Shown here: positions 8,812 to 16,840 of the stretch, piece after piece | Numbering within the stretch: position 1 is the stretch's first letter | How the letters are laid out: the number at the start of each line of letters is the position of its first letter | Assembly (NCBI GenBank): GCA_964592375.1 | Contig: CAZQDP010000034.1 | Coordinates: 1 to 24,362 of the forward strand | Origin: CAZQDP01 sp964592375 | GTDB taxonomy: Bacteria > Bacillota > Clostridia > RUG12999 | Direction of reading: 5' to 3' | Length of the DNA stretch: 24,362 bases | Position numbers and translations under genes: made by a program | The notes under the pieces: model-generated | Database searches by the model: none | What the model was told of the DNA's origin: nothing | What the model saw: the letters and a program-made list of their open reading frames with translations, nothing else

Positions 8812-10176
8812 TTACAAGCAGTCTACCCGTCGTATTTCTACTACGCATTCCACATGCCCCGTATGCGGAAACAGATCCACCGGTTGCACTTCTGAGATTT
8901 GGTAGCCGTCGTCTGCCAAGAGGCGCAGGTCTCGGGCTAAGGTTGCGGGGTTGCAGGAAATGTACAGAATTCGGGGCGGGGATAGCTTTTTGAGTAGGTC
9001 AATCATTTCGCTCTCGCAGCCTTTTCTTGGGGGGTCTATGATGACCACATCCGGTTTTATGCCGCTTTCAATCAGCTCGGCTGTTTTTTGTGCGGCGTCT
9101 CCACAGTGGAAAAAGGCATTCACAATGCCGCCGATTTGCGCATTGCTCTTTGCATCTTCCACGGCCTCTGGCACGATTTCTATGCCGTGAATTTCCTTGC
9201 AACTGCCTGCAACAAATAGAGAGATGGTACCGATGCCGCAGTAGAGGTCAAACACAATGTCTTCCTTTTTGATGTTTGCCATTTCCATGGCAGAGGTGTA
9301 GAGCACCTTTGTTTGCACCGGATTGACCTGATAGAAGCTTTGTGGTGAGATTTCAAAGGCAATGCCTCCTAAGGAGTCGGTTATCTTATCGCTACCAAAG
9401 AGGACGACATTTTCTTTTCCAAGCACTATATTTGTATCTTTGGCATTCACATTGAGCTGAAAGCTTGTGATATTGATTTTCAATCGTTTCATCCTGGTGA
9501 TTAATTCCGATAGATAAGGAATTTTCTGCGTGGTTACCACAAGCACTGCCATGATCTCGCCGCTTTCAAAGCCCACCCTTGTATACACATGGCGGAGGAT
9601 GCCACGGCCGGTTTCTTCATTGTAGGGTGCGATGCCGAACTCCTTCACCCAGCGGCGCACACATGCCGCCACCTCATCCGATGCCGGATGCAAAATGGCA
9701 CATTCCAGGTTGGGTATAATCTGATGAGAGCGAGGGGAGTAAAATCCGGTAATGATATCGCCGCCATTTCCCATCCCTACCGGGTACTGCGCTTTGTTTC
9801 TATACTGCATAGGCTGCGCCATGCCAAGTGGCTGCAGCACTTTTATATCCGAAAATCCACCTATGCGCTGCAAGGCATCGGCCACAGCGCGATGCTTGAG
9901 TTTTAGCTGCTCTTCATAGCGCACATGCATTAGCTGGCAACCACCGCATCTGCCAAAGACCTTGCAGGGTGGCTCTTGCCTTGCCGGTGATGGTGTGATA
10001 ATCTCAACTGTTTTGCCAAAGGCATAGGTCTTTGCCACCTTGACAATTCGCACATCTAACACATCTCCTGCCGCGGAAAAGGGCACAAAGACGGCAAAAC
10101 CATCCACCCGGCCAACGCCACTGCCATCGTGGGAATAGGAATCTATTTCGAGTCTTACAATTTGATTTTTTTCCAA
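8812..10176 (-). CDS. rlmD: 23S rRNA (uracil-C5)-methyltransferase, RlmD/RlmCD (RumA) family
   Basis: This enzyme methylates C5 of uracil in 23S rRNA (U1939, and in Firmicute RlmCD also U747, E. coli numbering) using SAM. An N-terminal TRAM domain (about 5-60, SHDGSGVGRVDGFAVFVP) precedes the iron-sulfur cysteines C71, C77, C80 and C158. The methylase domain has motif I DLYCGIGTISLF, then IIDPPRKGC and the nucleophile C408 in YISCNPATLARDL, ending with DLFPHTGHVECVV. At 454 aa it is complete. The start is TTG 10176, with AAGGA 7 nt before and no in-frame ATG nearby. It begins 4 bp after the stop of the radical SAM gene, so the two are co-transcribed. Which uracil or uracils it modifies cannot be read from sequence. 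Just downstream the composition turns AT-rich. Confidence 0.93.
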   Translation of the reverse strand: MEKNQIVRLEIDSYSHDGSGVGRVDGFAVFVPFSAAGDVLDVRIVKVAKTYAFGKTVEIITPSPARQEPPCKVFGRCGGCQLMHVRYEEQLKLKHRAVADALQRIGGFSDIKVLQPLGMAQPMQYRNKAQYPVGMGNGGDIITGFYSPRSHQIIPNLECAILHPASDEVAACVRRWVKEFGIAPYNEETGRGILRHVYTRVGFESGEIMAVLVVTTQKIPYLSELITRMKRLKINITSFQLNVNAKDTNIVLGKENVVLFGSDKITDSLGGIAFEISPQSFYQVNPVQTKVLYTSAMEMANIKKEDIVFDLYCGIGTISLFVAGSCKEIHGIEIVPEAVEDAKSNAQIGGIVNAFFHCGDAAQKTAELIESGIKPDVVIIDPPRKGCESEMIDLLKKLSPPRILYISCNPATLARDLRLLADDGYQISEVQPVDLFPHTGHVECVVEIRRVDCL

Positions 10177-10180
10177 TGTA

Positions 10181-11290
10181 CTATCCTTCCTTTACCTGTT
10201 GATATTCGTTGCACTCGCCTTCATTTTGAAGCAAACTGCTGACCCATTCTCGGTTTTCCCATAGTGCGCATCCTCCCTCGTGTTCGCTTAGCATCTCATG
10301 ATTATTCCGAACCGCTTTTAAAAACTTGGAATCAAGCGCCTTTGCAAGACTTTCGTTTTCTATGCTGATATCCGAAAAAGGCGAGAAGGGACATGGTTCC
10401 ACGCTGCCGCTACTGCTAATATGCACAAATCCTCGTCCTGCTGCTAAGCAGCCGCCAAAGAGCGCTTCGTCTCCGGGAAAGGCAACCAGCATTATTGGGT
10501 ATTCTTTCCGTAGCCGGGTAAGCCGCTTGCCAAGTAGCTGCCTTTGTGCTTCGCTAATCACAAGCTTCTCATTCTCACAAGGGATATACTCTATGTAAAA
10601 CACAATGCTACAACCATTTTGGTGCAATTCTGAAACGAATGCCTCATCGGTTACCAAATGAATGTTTTCGGAGGTTACGGTAACGGAAGCGCCAAAGAGC
10701 ATATTCCTTTTTTGCAGCCGCGCAAAAGTGCCTTTTACCTGTTTATATACGCCCCTGCCGCGCCTTTCATCCGTTTGCATTTGGTCACCCTCTATGCTGA
10801 CGATGGGAATGATATTTTTCGCATGCTGTATTTCATCTGCCGCTTTTTCATCCAGCAGCAGTCCGTTTGTAAAGATGGGAAACATCATTTTTTGATATTT
10901 GCAAAGCAGTGCTATCAGTCCGCTTCGCATCAGCGGCTCGCCGCCGCCGATGAGCATAAGCCACAGCCCAAGGCTCTGCGCCTCTCCTATCATGCGTTCA
11001 AGCCTTTCTATTGATAGCTCCTGCCCCGGCTCCTTCGTATGCAGATGATGCGAGTAACAGCCTTTGCACCGAAGATTACAGGTATGGGTAACACTGCAAA
11101 TTGCAAAAGCGGGTACATGCAGTCCCTTTTTTTCCTGCTCCCTTCGGATAAGCCCTGCCTGCCATTGCCAAAATAAATGCCGAAGCAGCAGGAGGCAGTT
11201 TCCCTTGTTTCGCACTGCGACAAGCAGGCAGTCCTTAAAAAATCTTGTCAATTCATGATTGAGTTTTTTTGTTATCCACATGTTATCCAT
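10181..11290 (-). CDS. Radical SAM protein with C-terminal cysteine motif
   Basis: The 369-aa protein carries the radical SAM cluster motif CNLRCKGC (C71, C75, C78), the GGGEPL motif that contacts SAM, and the SIEGDQMQTD strand. A C-terminal half contains GGCLAAGRGFVHISSSGSVE, PCPFSPFSD and GGCALW, which resembles a SPASM-type auxiliary cluster region. Such proteins cleave SAM to make a 5'-deoxyadenosyl radical; the substrate here is unknown. The first 60 residues are basic and helical (KKLNHELTRFFKDCLLVAVR). I chose ATG 11290 (AGGTG 9 nt before) over GTG 11302 and ATG 11281. It is the first gene of a two-gene operon with rlmD under a consensus promoter, but nothing shows that it acts on rRNA. 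Confidence 0.85.
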   Translation of the reverse strand: MDNMWITKKLNHELTRFFKDCLLVAVRNKGNCLLLLRHLFWQWQAGLIRREQEKKGLHVPAFAICSVTHTCNLRCKGCYSHHLHTKEPGQELSIERLERMIGEAQSLGLWLMLIGGGEPLMRSGLIALLCKYQKMMFPIFTNGLLLDEKAADEIQHAKNIIPIVSIEGDQMQTDERRGRGVYKQVKGTFARLQKRNMLFGASVTVTSENIHLVTDEAFVSELHQNGCSIVFYIEYIPCENEKLVISEAQRQLLGKRLTRLRKEYPIMLVAFPGDEALFGGCLAAGRGFVHISSSGSVEPCPFSPFSDISIENESLAKALDSKFLKAVRNNHEMLSEHEGGCALWENREWVSSLLQNEGECNEYQQVKEG

Positions 11291-11326
11291 ATTCAGCCAC
11301 ACCTATTCATATTTGGTCTTATGTGT

Positions 11327-11355
11327 ATTATATCTCTACATGCGCCCCGTGTCAA
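11327..11355 (-). promoter_or_regulatory. Consensus sigma-A promoter of the radical SAM-rlmD operon
   Basis: TTGACA (11355-11350), 17-nt spacer and TATAAT (11332-11327) are perfect matches to the housekeeping consensus. The -35 box directly follows the T-rich tail of the pnp terminator, so the two signals are packed end to end. The ATG lies about 30 nt after the expected transcription start. Confidence 0.85.
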
Positions 11356-11356
11356 T

Positions 11357-11391
11357 CAAAACAAAAGCCGACTGCGCAGGCAGTCGGCTTT
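11357..11391 (-). terminator. Rho-independent terminator of pnp
   Basis: Perfect 12-bp arms AAAGCCGACTGC (11364-11375) and GCAGTCGGCTTT (11380-11391) enclose a 4-nt loop. On the minus strand the stem runs into TTTTGTTTTG. It lies 20 bp after the pnp stop. The A/T base pairs at the foot make it usable in both directions. Confidence 0.9.
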
Positions 11392-11411
11392 ATATTTAAA
11401 ATTCATGTGTT

Positions 11412-13496
11412 TTACTCTTCGGTCATTGCATCCTTGCGAGAGAGGTTAATTCTTCCCATTTTGTCAATTTCAACGACCTTTACCTTGATTTCATCGCCGA
11501 TATTCACCACATCTTCCACCTTTTCCACGCGCTTATTGTCTAGCTTGGAAATGTGCACCAAGCCGTCTTTGCCGGGCAGGATTTCTACAAAAGCACCAAA
11601 TGGCATAATCCGAACAACCTTGCCGGTATAGATTTCGCCAACTTGGGCTTCACGTACAATGCCGTCTATAATCTTCATGGCCTTGAGGCCGGCCTCGGAA
11701 TCAATCGCGGAGATAAATACTCTGCCGTCGTCTTCAATATCAATCTGTACGCCGGTATCTGCAATGATCTTTTGAATAACCTTGCCGCCACTGCCGATGA
11801 CATCACGAATTTTATCCGGGTCAATATTCATAATAATCATCTTGGGTGCATATTTTGAAACCTCTTCGCGAGGCTCCCCAATTGCCTTTAGCATCACGTC
11901 ATCCAAAATAGAATACCTTGCATCTCTTGTTTCATACAAAGCCTGCTTCACCACTTCATTGGAAAGGCCGTCTGTCTTAATATCCACCTGAATGGCGGTA
12001 ATGCCCTTCTTGGTACCAGCTACCTTAAAGTCCATATCTCCAAAGAAGTCTTCCACGCCCTGAATGTCTAGCATGGTCATAAACCGACCTTCTTCTTCAA
12101 TCAGGCCTACCGAAATACCGGCAACCGGTGCTTTGATAGGTACGCCTGCATCCATGAGTGCTAGCGTACTGCCGCAAACTGCACCTTGGGAGGTGGAGCC
12201 ATTGGAGCTGAGTACCTCAGACACCAAGCGAATGGAATAAGGAAATTCTGCTTCGGTTGGGATAACGGGTTCAAGTGCTCTTTCTGCAAGGGCACCGTGG
12301 CCGATTTCACGCCTACCGGGGCCTCTGGAGGGGCGAGTTTCACCCACACTGTAGGAAGGGAAATTATAATGATGCATATAACGCTTGGACTCTTCCATAT
12401 CAATCCCATCGAGCTTCTGGATATCACCCATGGGGCCTAAGGTTGCAACGGTGAGCACTTGAGTCTGCCCTCTGGAAAACAGGCCGCTACCATGCGTGCG
12501 AGGCAAAAGACCAACTTCGGCAGACAGCGGGCGGATTTCGTTCAGCTTGCGTCCGTCTACTCGCTTGCCTTCGTCTATCAGCCAACGGCGAACGATATAT
12601 TTTTGTAATTTATACACTGCTTCTCCGATTTGGGCACCGCTATCGGGATATTTTTCTGCAAACTGTGCATTGATTTCATCCATCACAATGGCCATGCGTG
12701 CATCGCGCACATTTTTATCGTCTGTGTCCATCGCATATTTAATTTTATCGATGGCAAATTCCTTTATATCATTATACAGATCAAGATCGACCTCGCATTT
12801 TTGGTATTCGAACTTGGCCTTGCCGATTTCTTTGCCGATGCCGATGATAAATTCACAAATAGGCTTGATTGCCGCATGAGCAAACAAAATGCCTTCGTAC
12901 ATGACATCCTCCGGCACTTCCTTTGCGGCCGCTTCGATCATCGCAATTTTTTGAGCGGTTGCGGCAATGGTAACGGACATCTCGCTTGCTTCTCTTTGCG
13001 CCACATCCGGATTGATAACATACTGACCATCTACCAGGCCAAGCTGCACGCTTACCACGGGACCGTTAAAGGGAATGTCTGAAATTTCAATGGCACAAGC
13101 GGCACCAATCATGGCTGCCACTTCGGGAGAATTGTTCTGATCCACCGAAAGCACATTGGCCACAATGGTTACATCATTGCGTAAATCTTTCGGGAAAAGA
13201 GGCCTGAGCGGACGGTCAATGGCACGAGATGCCAAAATCGCCTTTTCGGTAGGTCTGCCTTCACGCTTCATAAAGCTGCCCGGAATTTTTCCTACTGCAT
13301 AGAGCTTTTCATCATAATCCACGCTCAGGGGAAAGAAATCAATTCCATCGCGAGGTTTCTGGGATGCGGTTGCGGTAACCAATACCACCGTATCGCCATA
13401 TCGTACCAGTGCGCTACCGTTTGCCAGACCGGCTAATTTGCCGGTTTCAATACTGAGGGGTCTTCCTGCCAGAGTAGTTGTAAATACTCTCTCCAT
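11412..13496 (-). CDS. pnp: Polyribonucleotide nucleotidyltransferase (PNPase)
   Basis: PNPase is the phosphate-dependent 3'-to-5' exoribonuclease of mRNA decay, acting as a trimer. The 694 residues contain two RNase PH domains (first from MERVFTTTLAGRPLSIETGKLA, with FMKREGRPTEKAIL; second around GLLPRTHGSGLFSRGQTQ and FPSYSVGETRPSRGPGRREIGHG split by short gaps), joined by the helical linker. A KH domain follows (MNIDPDKIRDVIGSGGKVI, about 555-610), then an S1 domain (YTGKVVRIMPFGAFVEI to GLVHISKL, about 620-690). Length and ends are normal. ATG 13496 is preceded by AAGGAGA at 9 nt. It follows rpsO, the conserved bacterial order, and is separated from it by a terminator, a long hairpin and a short hairpin that may regulate it. 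Confidence 0.98.
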   Translation of the reverse strand: MERVFTTTLAGRPLSIETGKLAGLANGSALVRYGDTVVLVTATASQKPRDGIDFFPLSVDYDEKLYAVGKIPGSFMKREGRPTEKAILASRAIDRPLRPLFPKDLRNDVTIVANVLSVDQNNSPEVAAMIGAACAIEISDIPFNGPVVSVQLGLVDGQYVINPDVAQREASEMSVTIAATAQKIAMIEAAAKEVPEDVMYEGILFAHAAIKPICEFIIGIGKEIGKAKFEYQKCEVDLDLYNDIKEFAIDKIKYAMDTDDKNVRDARMAIVMDEINAQFAEKYPDSGAQIGEAVYKLQKYIVRRWLIDEGKRVDGRKLNEIRPLSAEVGLLPRTHGSGLFSRGQTQVLTVATLGPMGDIQKLDGIDMEESKRYMHHYNFPSYSVGETRPSRGPGRREIGHGALAERALEPVIPTEAEFPYSIRLVSEVLSSNGSTSQGAVCGSTLALMDAGVPIKAPVAGISVGLIEEEGRFMTMLDIQGVEDFFGDMDFKVAGTKKGITAIQVDIKTDGLSNEVVKQALYETRDARYSILDDVMLKAIGEPREEVSKYAPKMIIMNIDPDKIRDVIGSGGKVIQKIIADTGVQIDIEDDGRVFISAIDSEAGLKAMKIIDGIVREAQVGEIYTGKVVRIMPFGAFVEILPGKDGLVHISKLDNKRVEKVEDVVNIGDEIKVKVVEIDKMGRINLSRKDAMTEE

Positions 13497-13519
13497 AAAT
13501 AAAAATCTCCTTTTTGGTG

Positions 13520-13536
13520 ATCCGGATTTTCCGGAT
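13520..13536 (-). promoter_or_regulatory. Short hairpin just upstream of the pnp ribosome binding site
   Basis: ATCCGGA (13520-13526) and TCCGGAT (13530-13536) pair perfectly around a 3-nt loop. In the mRNA the stem ends about 8 nt before AAGGAGA, so it could affect ribosome access or shield the leader from 5' attack. There is no U-run, so it is not a terminator. Confidence 0.5.
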
Positions 13537-13563
13537 GATATTTACTCCAAGGCGATTTGCAGG

Positions 13564-13635
13564 TTAGCACTTAGATATATTTTTCATTCTTATATTGCAT
13601 ATCAAATAAAAATGAACGGCATATCTAACTGCTAA
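13564..13635 (-). promoter_or_regulatory. Long imperfect stem-loop in the rpsO-pnp leader
   Basis: The outer arms TTAGCACTTAGATAT (13564-13578) and ATATCTAACTGCTAA (13621-13635) pair at 14 of 15 positions. After a 4x4 internal loop the inner arms TTCATTCTTATAT (13583-13595) and AAATAAAAATGAA (13604-13616) pair at 11 of 13, closing on an 8-nt loop. The result is a 72-nt nearly continuous duplex about 68 nt before the pnp start. In enterobacteria a long pnp leader hairpin is cut by RNase III and mediates PNPase autoregulation; a similar role here is inference. There is no T-run, so it is not a standard terminator. Confidence 0.6.
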
Positions 13636-13681
13636 ACACTGCATCATGCCAGGGTGCATTTAAATAAATGTGATGGGTAGT

Positions 13682-13710
13682 AAAACAGGAGCGGCGTAAA
13701 ACCGCTCCTG
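13682..13710 (-). terminator. Rho-independent terminator of rpsO
   Basis: Perfect 9-bp GC-rich arms CAGGAGCGG (13686-13694) and CCGCTCCTG (13702-13710) enclose a 7-nt loop. On the minus strand they are followed by TTTTACTACC, a short U-run. It starts 6 bp after the rpsO stop. The short run suggests partial read-through into pnp. Confidence 0.75.
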
Positions 13711-13716
13711 ATAAAC

Positions 13717-13980
13717 TTACTTTCTAAGTTTAAGCTTTTCGATAATACTTCTATACCGCTCAATATCAAGCTTCATTAGGTAATTGAGCAATCCACGGCG
13801 TTGGCCGACCATTTTCAGCAAACCGCGGCGAGAATGATTATCCTTTTTGTGTACTTTCAGATGCTCGTTCAGCTCGTTGATACGATTGGTTAAAATAGCA
13901 ACCTGTACCTCCGGTGAGCCCGTGTCCGTTTCATGGATTTTGTACTGCTGGATAATCGCTTGTTTTTCTTCTCTCAGCAT
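13717..13980 (-). CDS. rpsO: Small ribosomal subunit protein uS15
   Basis: S15 binds the three-way junction of helices 20-22 of 16S rRNA early in assembly of the 30S subunit. The 87-aa protein begins MLREEKQAIIQQYKIHETDT and carries the family segments TGSPEVQVAILTNRINELN, HKKDNHSRRGLL and KMVGQRRGLLNYL, ending YRSIIEKLKLRK, with the conserved RNA-contacting basic residues. ATG 13980 has AGGAGG 8 nt upstream; the in-frame GTG at 13989 overlaps that site and is rejected. It is followed by its own terminator and then pnp. S15 often represses its own translation through its leader; a small hairpin lies 25 nt upstream of the start. Confidence 0.98.
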   Translation of the reverse strand: MLREEKQAIIQQYKIHETDTGSPEVQVAILTNRINELNEHLKVHKKDNHSRRGLLKMVGQRRGLLNYLMKLDIERYRSIIEKLKLRK

Positions 13981-14004
13981 TATTTCCACCTCCTACTTTT
14001 TTAT

Positions 14005-14020
14005 GCAGACAAAGGTCTGC
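14005..14020 (-). promoter_or_regulatory. Leader hairpin upstream of rpsO
   Basis: GCAGAC (14005-14010) and GTCTGC (14015-14020) pair around a 4-nt loop. In the mRNA it ends about 10 nt before AGGAGG. It could be part of an S15-binding autoregulatory leader, but the known Bacillus-type three-way junction is not obvious by eye. On the plus strand the following T6 run would look like a terminator, yet no plus-strand gene ends here. Confidence 0.35.
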
Positions 14021-14090
14021 TTTTTTCTCACCCAATGCCCAGAAAAGAGGCGGTGAACCCTCAAACCGAGCGATAGGCTGACAATTACGC

Positions 14091-14119
14091 ATTATACCAT
14101 ATAAACACATACTTGTAAA
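14091..14119 (-). promoter_or_regulatory. Sigma-A promoter of rpsO-pnp
   Basis: TTTACA (14119-14114), 17-nt spacer, then a perfect TATAAT (14096-14091). It gives a leader of about 105 nt before the rpsO start. Confidence 0.75.
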
Positions 14120-14173
14120 GGTTTTTTTGCAATCCATCACACCAAAGGCAAAAACAAGCCTTCTTTCTGCTTC

Positions 14174-15574
14174 TTAAATAGGATGGGTTTGATTGGCCAT
14201 ATCTACCATGGAACCTTCGATTTTATACTTGGCGGCTCTTCTTTGTTCGAAGAATTTTTCCGCTACCTGCTCAAATAATGCATAGGTCAGTACATCCTCA
14301 TCCTGCTCCATCCACTGTTTCATCTTGCCTCTGATGGTATCCAGCTCATTGGGAATAAGGTCTGCCGGACGGCAGGTGATTGGCTCTTCATCCCCAATAA
14401 TCTTTTTGCGAATTTCAGGGGATATTTCCACAGGAGTTTTGCCGTATTCGCCCTTCACGAGCGCTTTGGATTCCTTGGAAATCATTTTATATCTTTCCCC
14501 TGCAATGACATTGAGCACCGCTTGGGAGCCAACAATCTGACTTGTGGGAGTAACCAGTGGCGGAAATCCAAAGTCTTCGCGCACGCGTGGAACCTCTTGA
14601 AGTACCTTCGTAAATTGATCAGTTTTCCCTTGATCCTTGAGCTGAGAATACAGATTAGACAGCATCCCGCCGGGAACCTGATATAGCAGTGTGTTTACAT
14701 CCACACCCAGCATTTTTTCGCTCATGAGGCCGCTTGATAGATATTTTTCCCGAAGCGGACGAAAATAATCCGCAATTTCAGATAAAGCAGCCATATCAAG
14801 GCCGGTATCATAGGGCGTGTTCTTCAGCGTGGCCACAATGGGTTCGGTGGCGGGCTGGGAGGTGCCAAGTGCCAAGGGCGACATGGCAGTATCGATTACA
14901 TCGATGCCGGCTTCCACCGCTTTTAAATAAGTCATTGAACCGACGCCGCTGGTATAATGTGTGTGCAGCTGCAAGGGGATTTTGACGGCTTTTTTCATTT
15001 CGGAAACCAAATCATATGCTTCGTAAGGAACCAAAAGACCGGCCATATCCTTGATGCAAATGGAATCTGCACCCATTTCCTCTAGCTGCTTTGCCATAGT
15101 GACAAAGGACTGGATATTGTGCACGGGGCTAATGGTATAGCATACAGTTGCCTGTACATGTCCTTTTTCTTTTTTGCCAGCATCGATGGCCGTCTTTAAG
15201 TTACGCACATCGTTTACTGCATCAAAAATACGCAAAATGTCAATGCCATTTGCAATTGATTTTTGCACAAAATAAGCAACCACATCATCGGCATAATGCC
15301 GATAGCCTAAAATATTCTGGCCACGGAACAGCATCTGTAATCTGGTATTTTTCGCTTTGTCTTTGATTTTTCTCAGACGCTCCCACGGATCCTCATTTAA
15401 GAAACGAAGGCAGGCATCAAAGGTGGCCCCTCCCCACGCTTCTAAGGAATGGTAACCTATCTTATCCAGTTTTTCCACGATGGGCAGAATATCTTCTATC
15501 GTCATTCTCGTGGCAATGAGAGATTGATGTGCGTCTCTTAATACCGTTTCGGTAATTCCAACTCGTTTAGCCAT
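14174..15574 (-). CDS. oadA: Biotin-dependent carboxyltransferase, OadA / pyruvate carboxylase B / transcarboxylase 5S family
   Basis: This subunit moves a carboxyl group between oxaloacetate/pyruvate and a biotin carrier. The TIM-barrel metal site is visible: D14 in RDAHQSL, K175 (the lysine that is carbamylated in this family) in CIKDMAG, and H204/H206 in LHTHYTSG. The conserved carboxylase domain follows (VPGGMLSNL, FGFPPLVTPTSQIVG). At 466 aa it ends without the C-terminal biotinyl domain of full-length OadA (about 590 aa); the separate carrier at 16841 supplies biotin. AGGAGG lies 7 nt before ATG 15574. It is the last gene of the operon, 21 bp after oadB. With OadB it would act as oxaloacetate decarboxylase alpha; with MmdA and the carrier it would match transcarboxylase 5S. 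Sequence alone does not decide. Confidence 0.9.
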   Translation of the reverse strand: MAKRVGITETVLRDAHQSLIATRMTIEDILPIVEKLDKIGYHSLEAWGGATFDACLRFLNEDPWERLRKIKDKAKNTRLQMLFRGQNILGYRHYADDVVAYFVQKSIANGIDILRIFDAVNDVRNLKTAIDAGKKEKGHVQATVCYTISPVHNIQSFVTMAKQLEEMGADSICIKDMAGLLVPYEAYDLVSEMKKAVKIPLQLHTHYTSGVGSMTYLKAVEAGIDVIDTAMSPLALGTSQPATEPIVATLKNTPYDTGLDMAALSEIADYFRPLREKYLSSGLMSEKMLGVDVNTLLYQVPGGMLSNLYSQLKDQGKTDQFTKVLQEVPRVREDFGFPPLVTPTSQIVGSQAVLNVIAGERYKMISKESKALVKGEYGKTPVEISPEIRKKIIGDEEPITCRPADLIPNELDTIRGKMKQWMEQDEDVLTYALFEQVAEKFFEQRRAAKYKIEGSMVDMANQTHPI

Positions 15575-15595
15575 TGTTAAACCTCCTATATCAAT

Positions 15596-16813
15596 TTATT
15601 TTGCATACATGGCAAGGAATACGCCGGCGGCAACCGCCGAACCGATAACCCCTGCCACATTCGGGCCCATGGCATGCATGAGCAAAAAGTTTGAAGGATT
15701 TTCCTTCTGCCCCACCACTTGGGATACCCGTGCCGCCATGGGAACAGCAGATACACCGGCCGAACCAATGAGGGGATTGACCTTGCCGCCGGTTGCAATA
15801 TACATCAGCTTCCCAAACAATACGCCGCCTGCGGTGCTGATAGCAAATGCGACCAAACCTAAGCCAATAATCATCAGGGTTTCAGGCTTTAAGAAGGTGT
15901 CTGCCTTTGCGGTTGCGCCTACGGTTACTCCTAAGAAAATGGTGACAATATTAATCAATTCATTTTGCGAGGTTTTGCTCAGTCTTTCCACAATGCCCGT
16001 TTCTCTAAACAGATTGCCCAACATCAGCATGGCAATGAGGGGAGCCGCATCGGGTATGATGGCAATAACAATAATGGATACAATGATGGGAAATAGAATT
16101 TTTTCCGTTTTGCTTACGGGTCTGAGCTGTTCCATCACTGTCATTCTTTCTTTTTTCGTGGTGAGTAGTCTCATAATCGGGGGCTGGATAATGGGCACAA
16201 GCGCCATATAAGAATACGCCGCAATGGCAATGGCCGGCAGAAGAGCCGGTGCCAAGGTTTTCGTTACGTAAATGGCAGTGGGTCCGTCCGCTCCGCCGAT
16301 AATACCGATGGAAGAGGCTTCATTAAATCCAAACTGAGCCAGCCCCATATCACCCAAGATAATTGCACCCAAAAAGGTTGCAAATACGCCAAGCTGTGCC
16401 GCTGCACCCAAAAGGATGCTTTTGGGGTTGGCAATGAGCGGTCCAAAATCCGTCATGGCACCAATGCCAAGGAAAATGAGCGGCGGATATATGCCAAGCT
16501 TTACGCCTAAATACAAAATATCAAATAAACCACCGTTTTTGAGAATGTTATTAAAATCAACGTCCTGACCCACAAACCATTCGGGGTGCATAATGCCAAT
16601 ATCGCTTGCAAAGGGCATATTGGCAATGAGCATTCCAAACGCAATGGGCAGTAAAAGTAGCGGTTCGAATTTTTTCACAATAGCAAGGTACAAAAGTACA
16701 CAAGCAATAAAAATCATCAGCAGCATTCCCCACCAGTTTGGGGAAGCGGCAAGAATTGCAATGCCGGTTTTTCCAATAAAGCCGACAAATATCTCGTTGA
16801 TTATGTCAAGCAC
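15596..16813 (-). CDS. oadB: Na+-translocating decarboxylase beta subunit
   Basis: This 405-aa multi-spanning membrane protein decarboxylates carboxybiotin and couples the reaction to Na+ export. It has about nine or more hydrophobic helices (for example 29-45, 50-66, 108-120, 134-153). The family's functional motif GGADGPTAIY at 173-182 includes the essential Asp (D176), and a C-terminal GPNVAGVIGSAVAAG motif follows GSAGVSAVPMAARV. Both are hallmarks of OadB/MmdB/GcdB. The start is GTG 16813, with AAGGAG 10 nt upstream; an ATG 5 nt further up is out of frame. It lies 27 bp after the biotin carrier gene. Substrate specificity is set by the carboxyltransferase partner, so OadB or MmdB are equally valid names. 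Confidence 0.95.
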   Translation of the reverse strand: MLDIINEIFVGFIGKTGIAILAASPNWWGMLLMIFIACVLLYLAIVKKFEPLLLLPIAFGMLIANMPFASDIGIMHPEWFVGQDVDFNNILKNGGLFDILYLGVKLGIYPPLIFLGIGAMTDFGPLIANPKSILLGAAAQLGVFATFLGAIILGDMGLAQFGFNEASSIGIIGGADGPTAIYVTKTLAPALLPAIAIAAYSYMALVPIIQPPIMRLLTTKKERMTVMEQLRPVSKTEKILFPIIVSIIVIAIIPDAAPLIAMLMLGNLFRETGIVERLSKTSQNELINIVTIFLGVTVGATAKADTFLKPETLMIIGLGLVAFAISTAGGVLFGKLMYIATGGKVNPLIGSAGVSAVPMAARVSQVVGQKENPSNFLLMHAMGPNVAGVIGSAVAAGVFLAMYAK

Positions 16814-16840
16814 AGCATGTCCACTCCTTCTTTCATTTGT

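Noticed and set aside
12630..13082. 150-aa open frame on the plus strand
   Set aside because: It is antisense to pnp, with no recognisable domain and low-complexity His/Cys-rich content typical of shadow frames.
14005..14026. Plus-strand rho-independent terminator (hairpin plus T6)
   Set aside because: No plus-strand gene ends here; it is more likely a leader hairpin of rpsO.
14145..14162. AAGGC/GCCTT hairpin after oadA as its terminator
   Set aside because: Only 5 bp with an 8-nt loop, and the following sequence on the minus strand is TGGTGTG rather than a T-run.
15609..16211. 200-aa open frame on the plus strand
   Set aside because: It lies entirely antisense to oadB, lacks a ribosome binding site and reads as a shadow of the coding strand.
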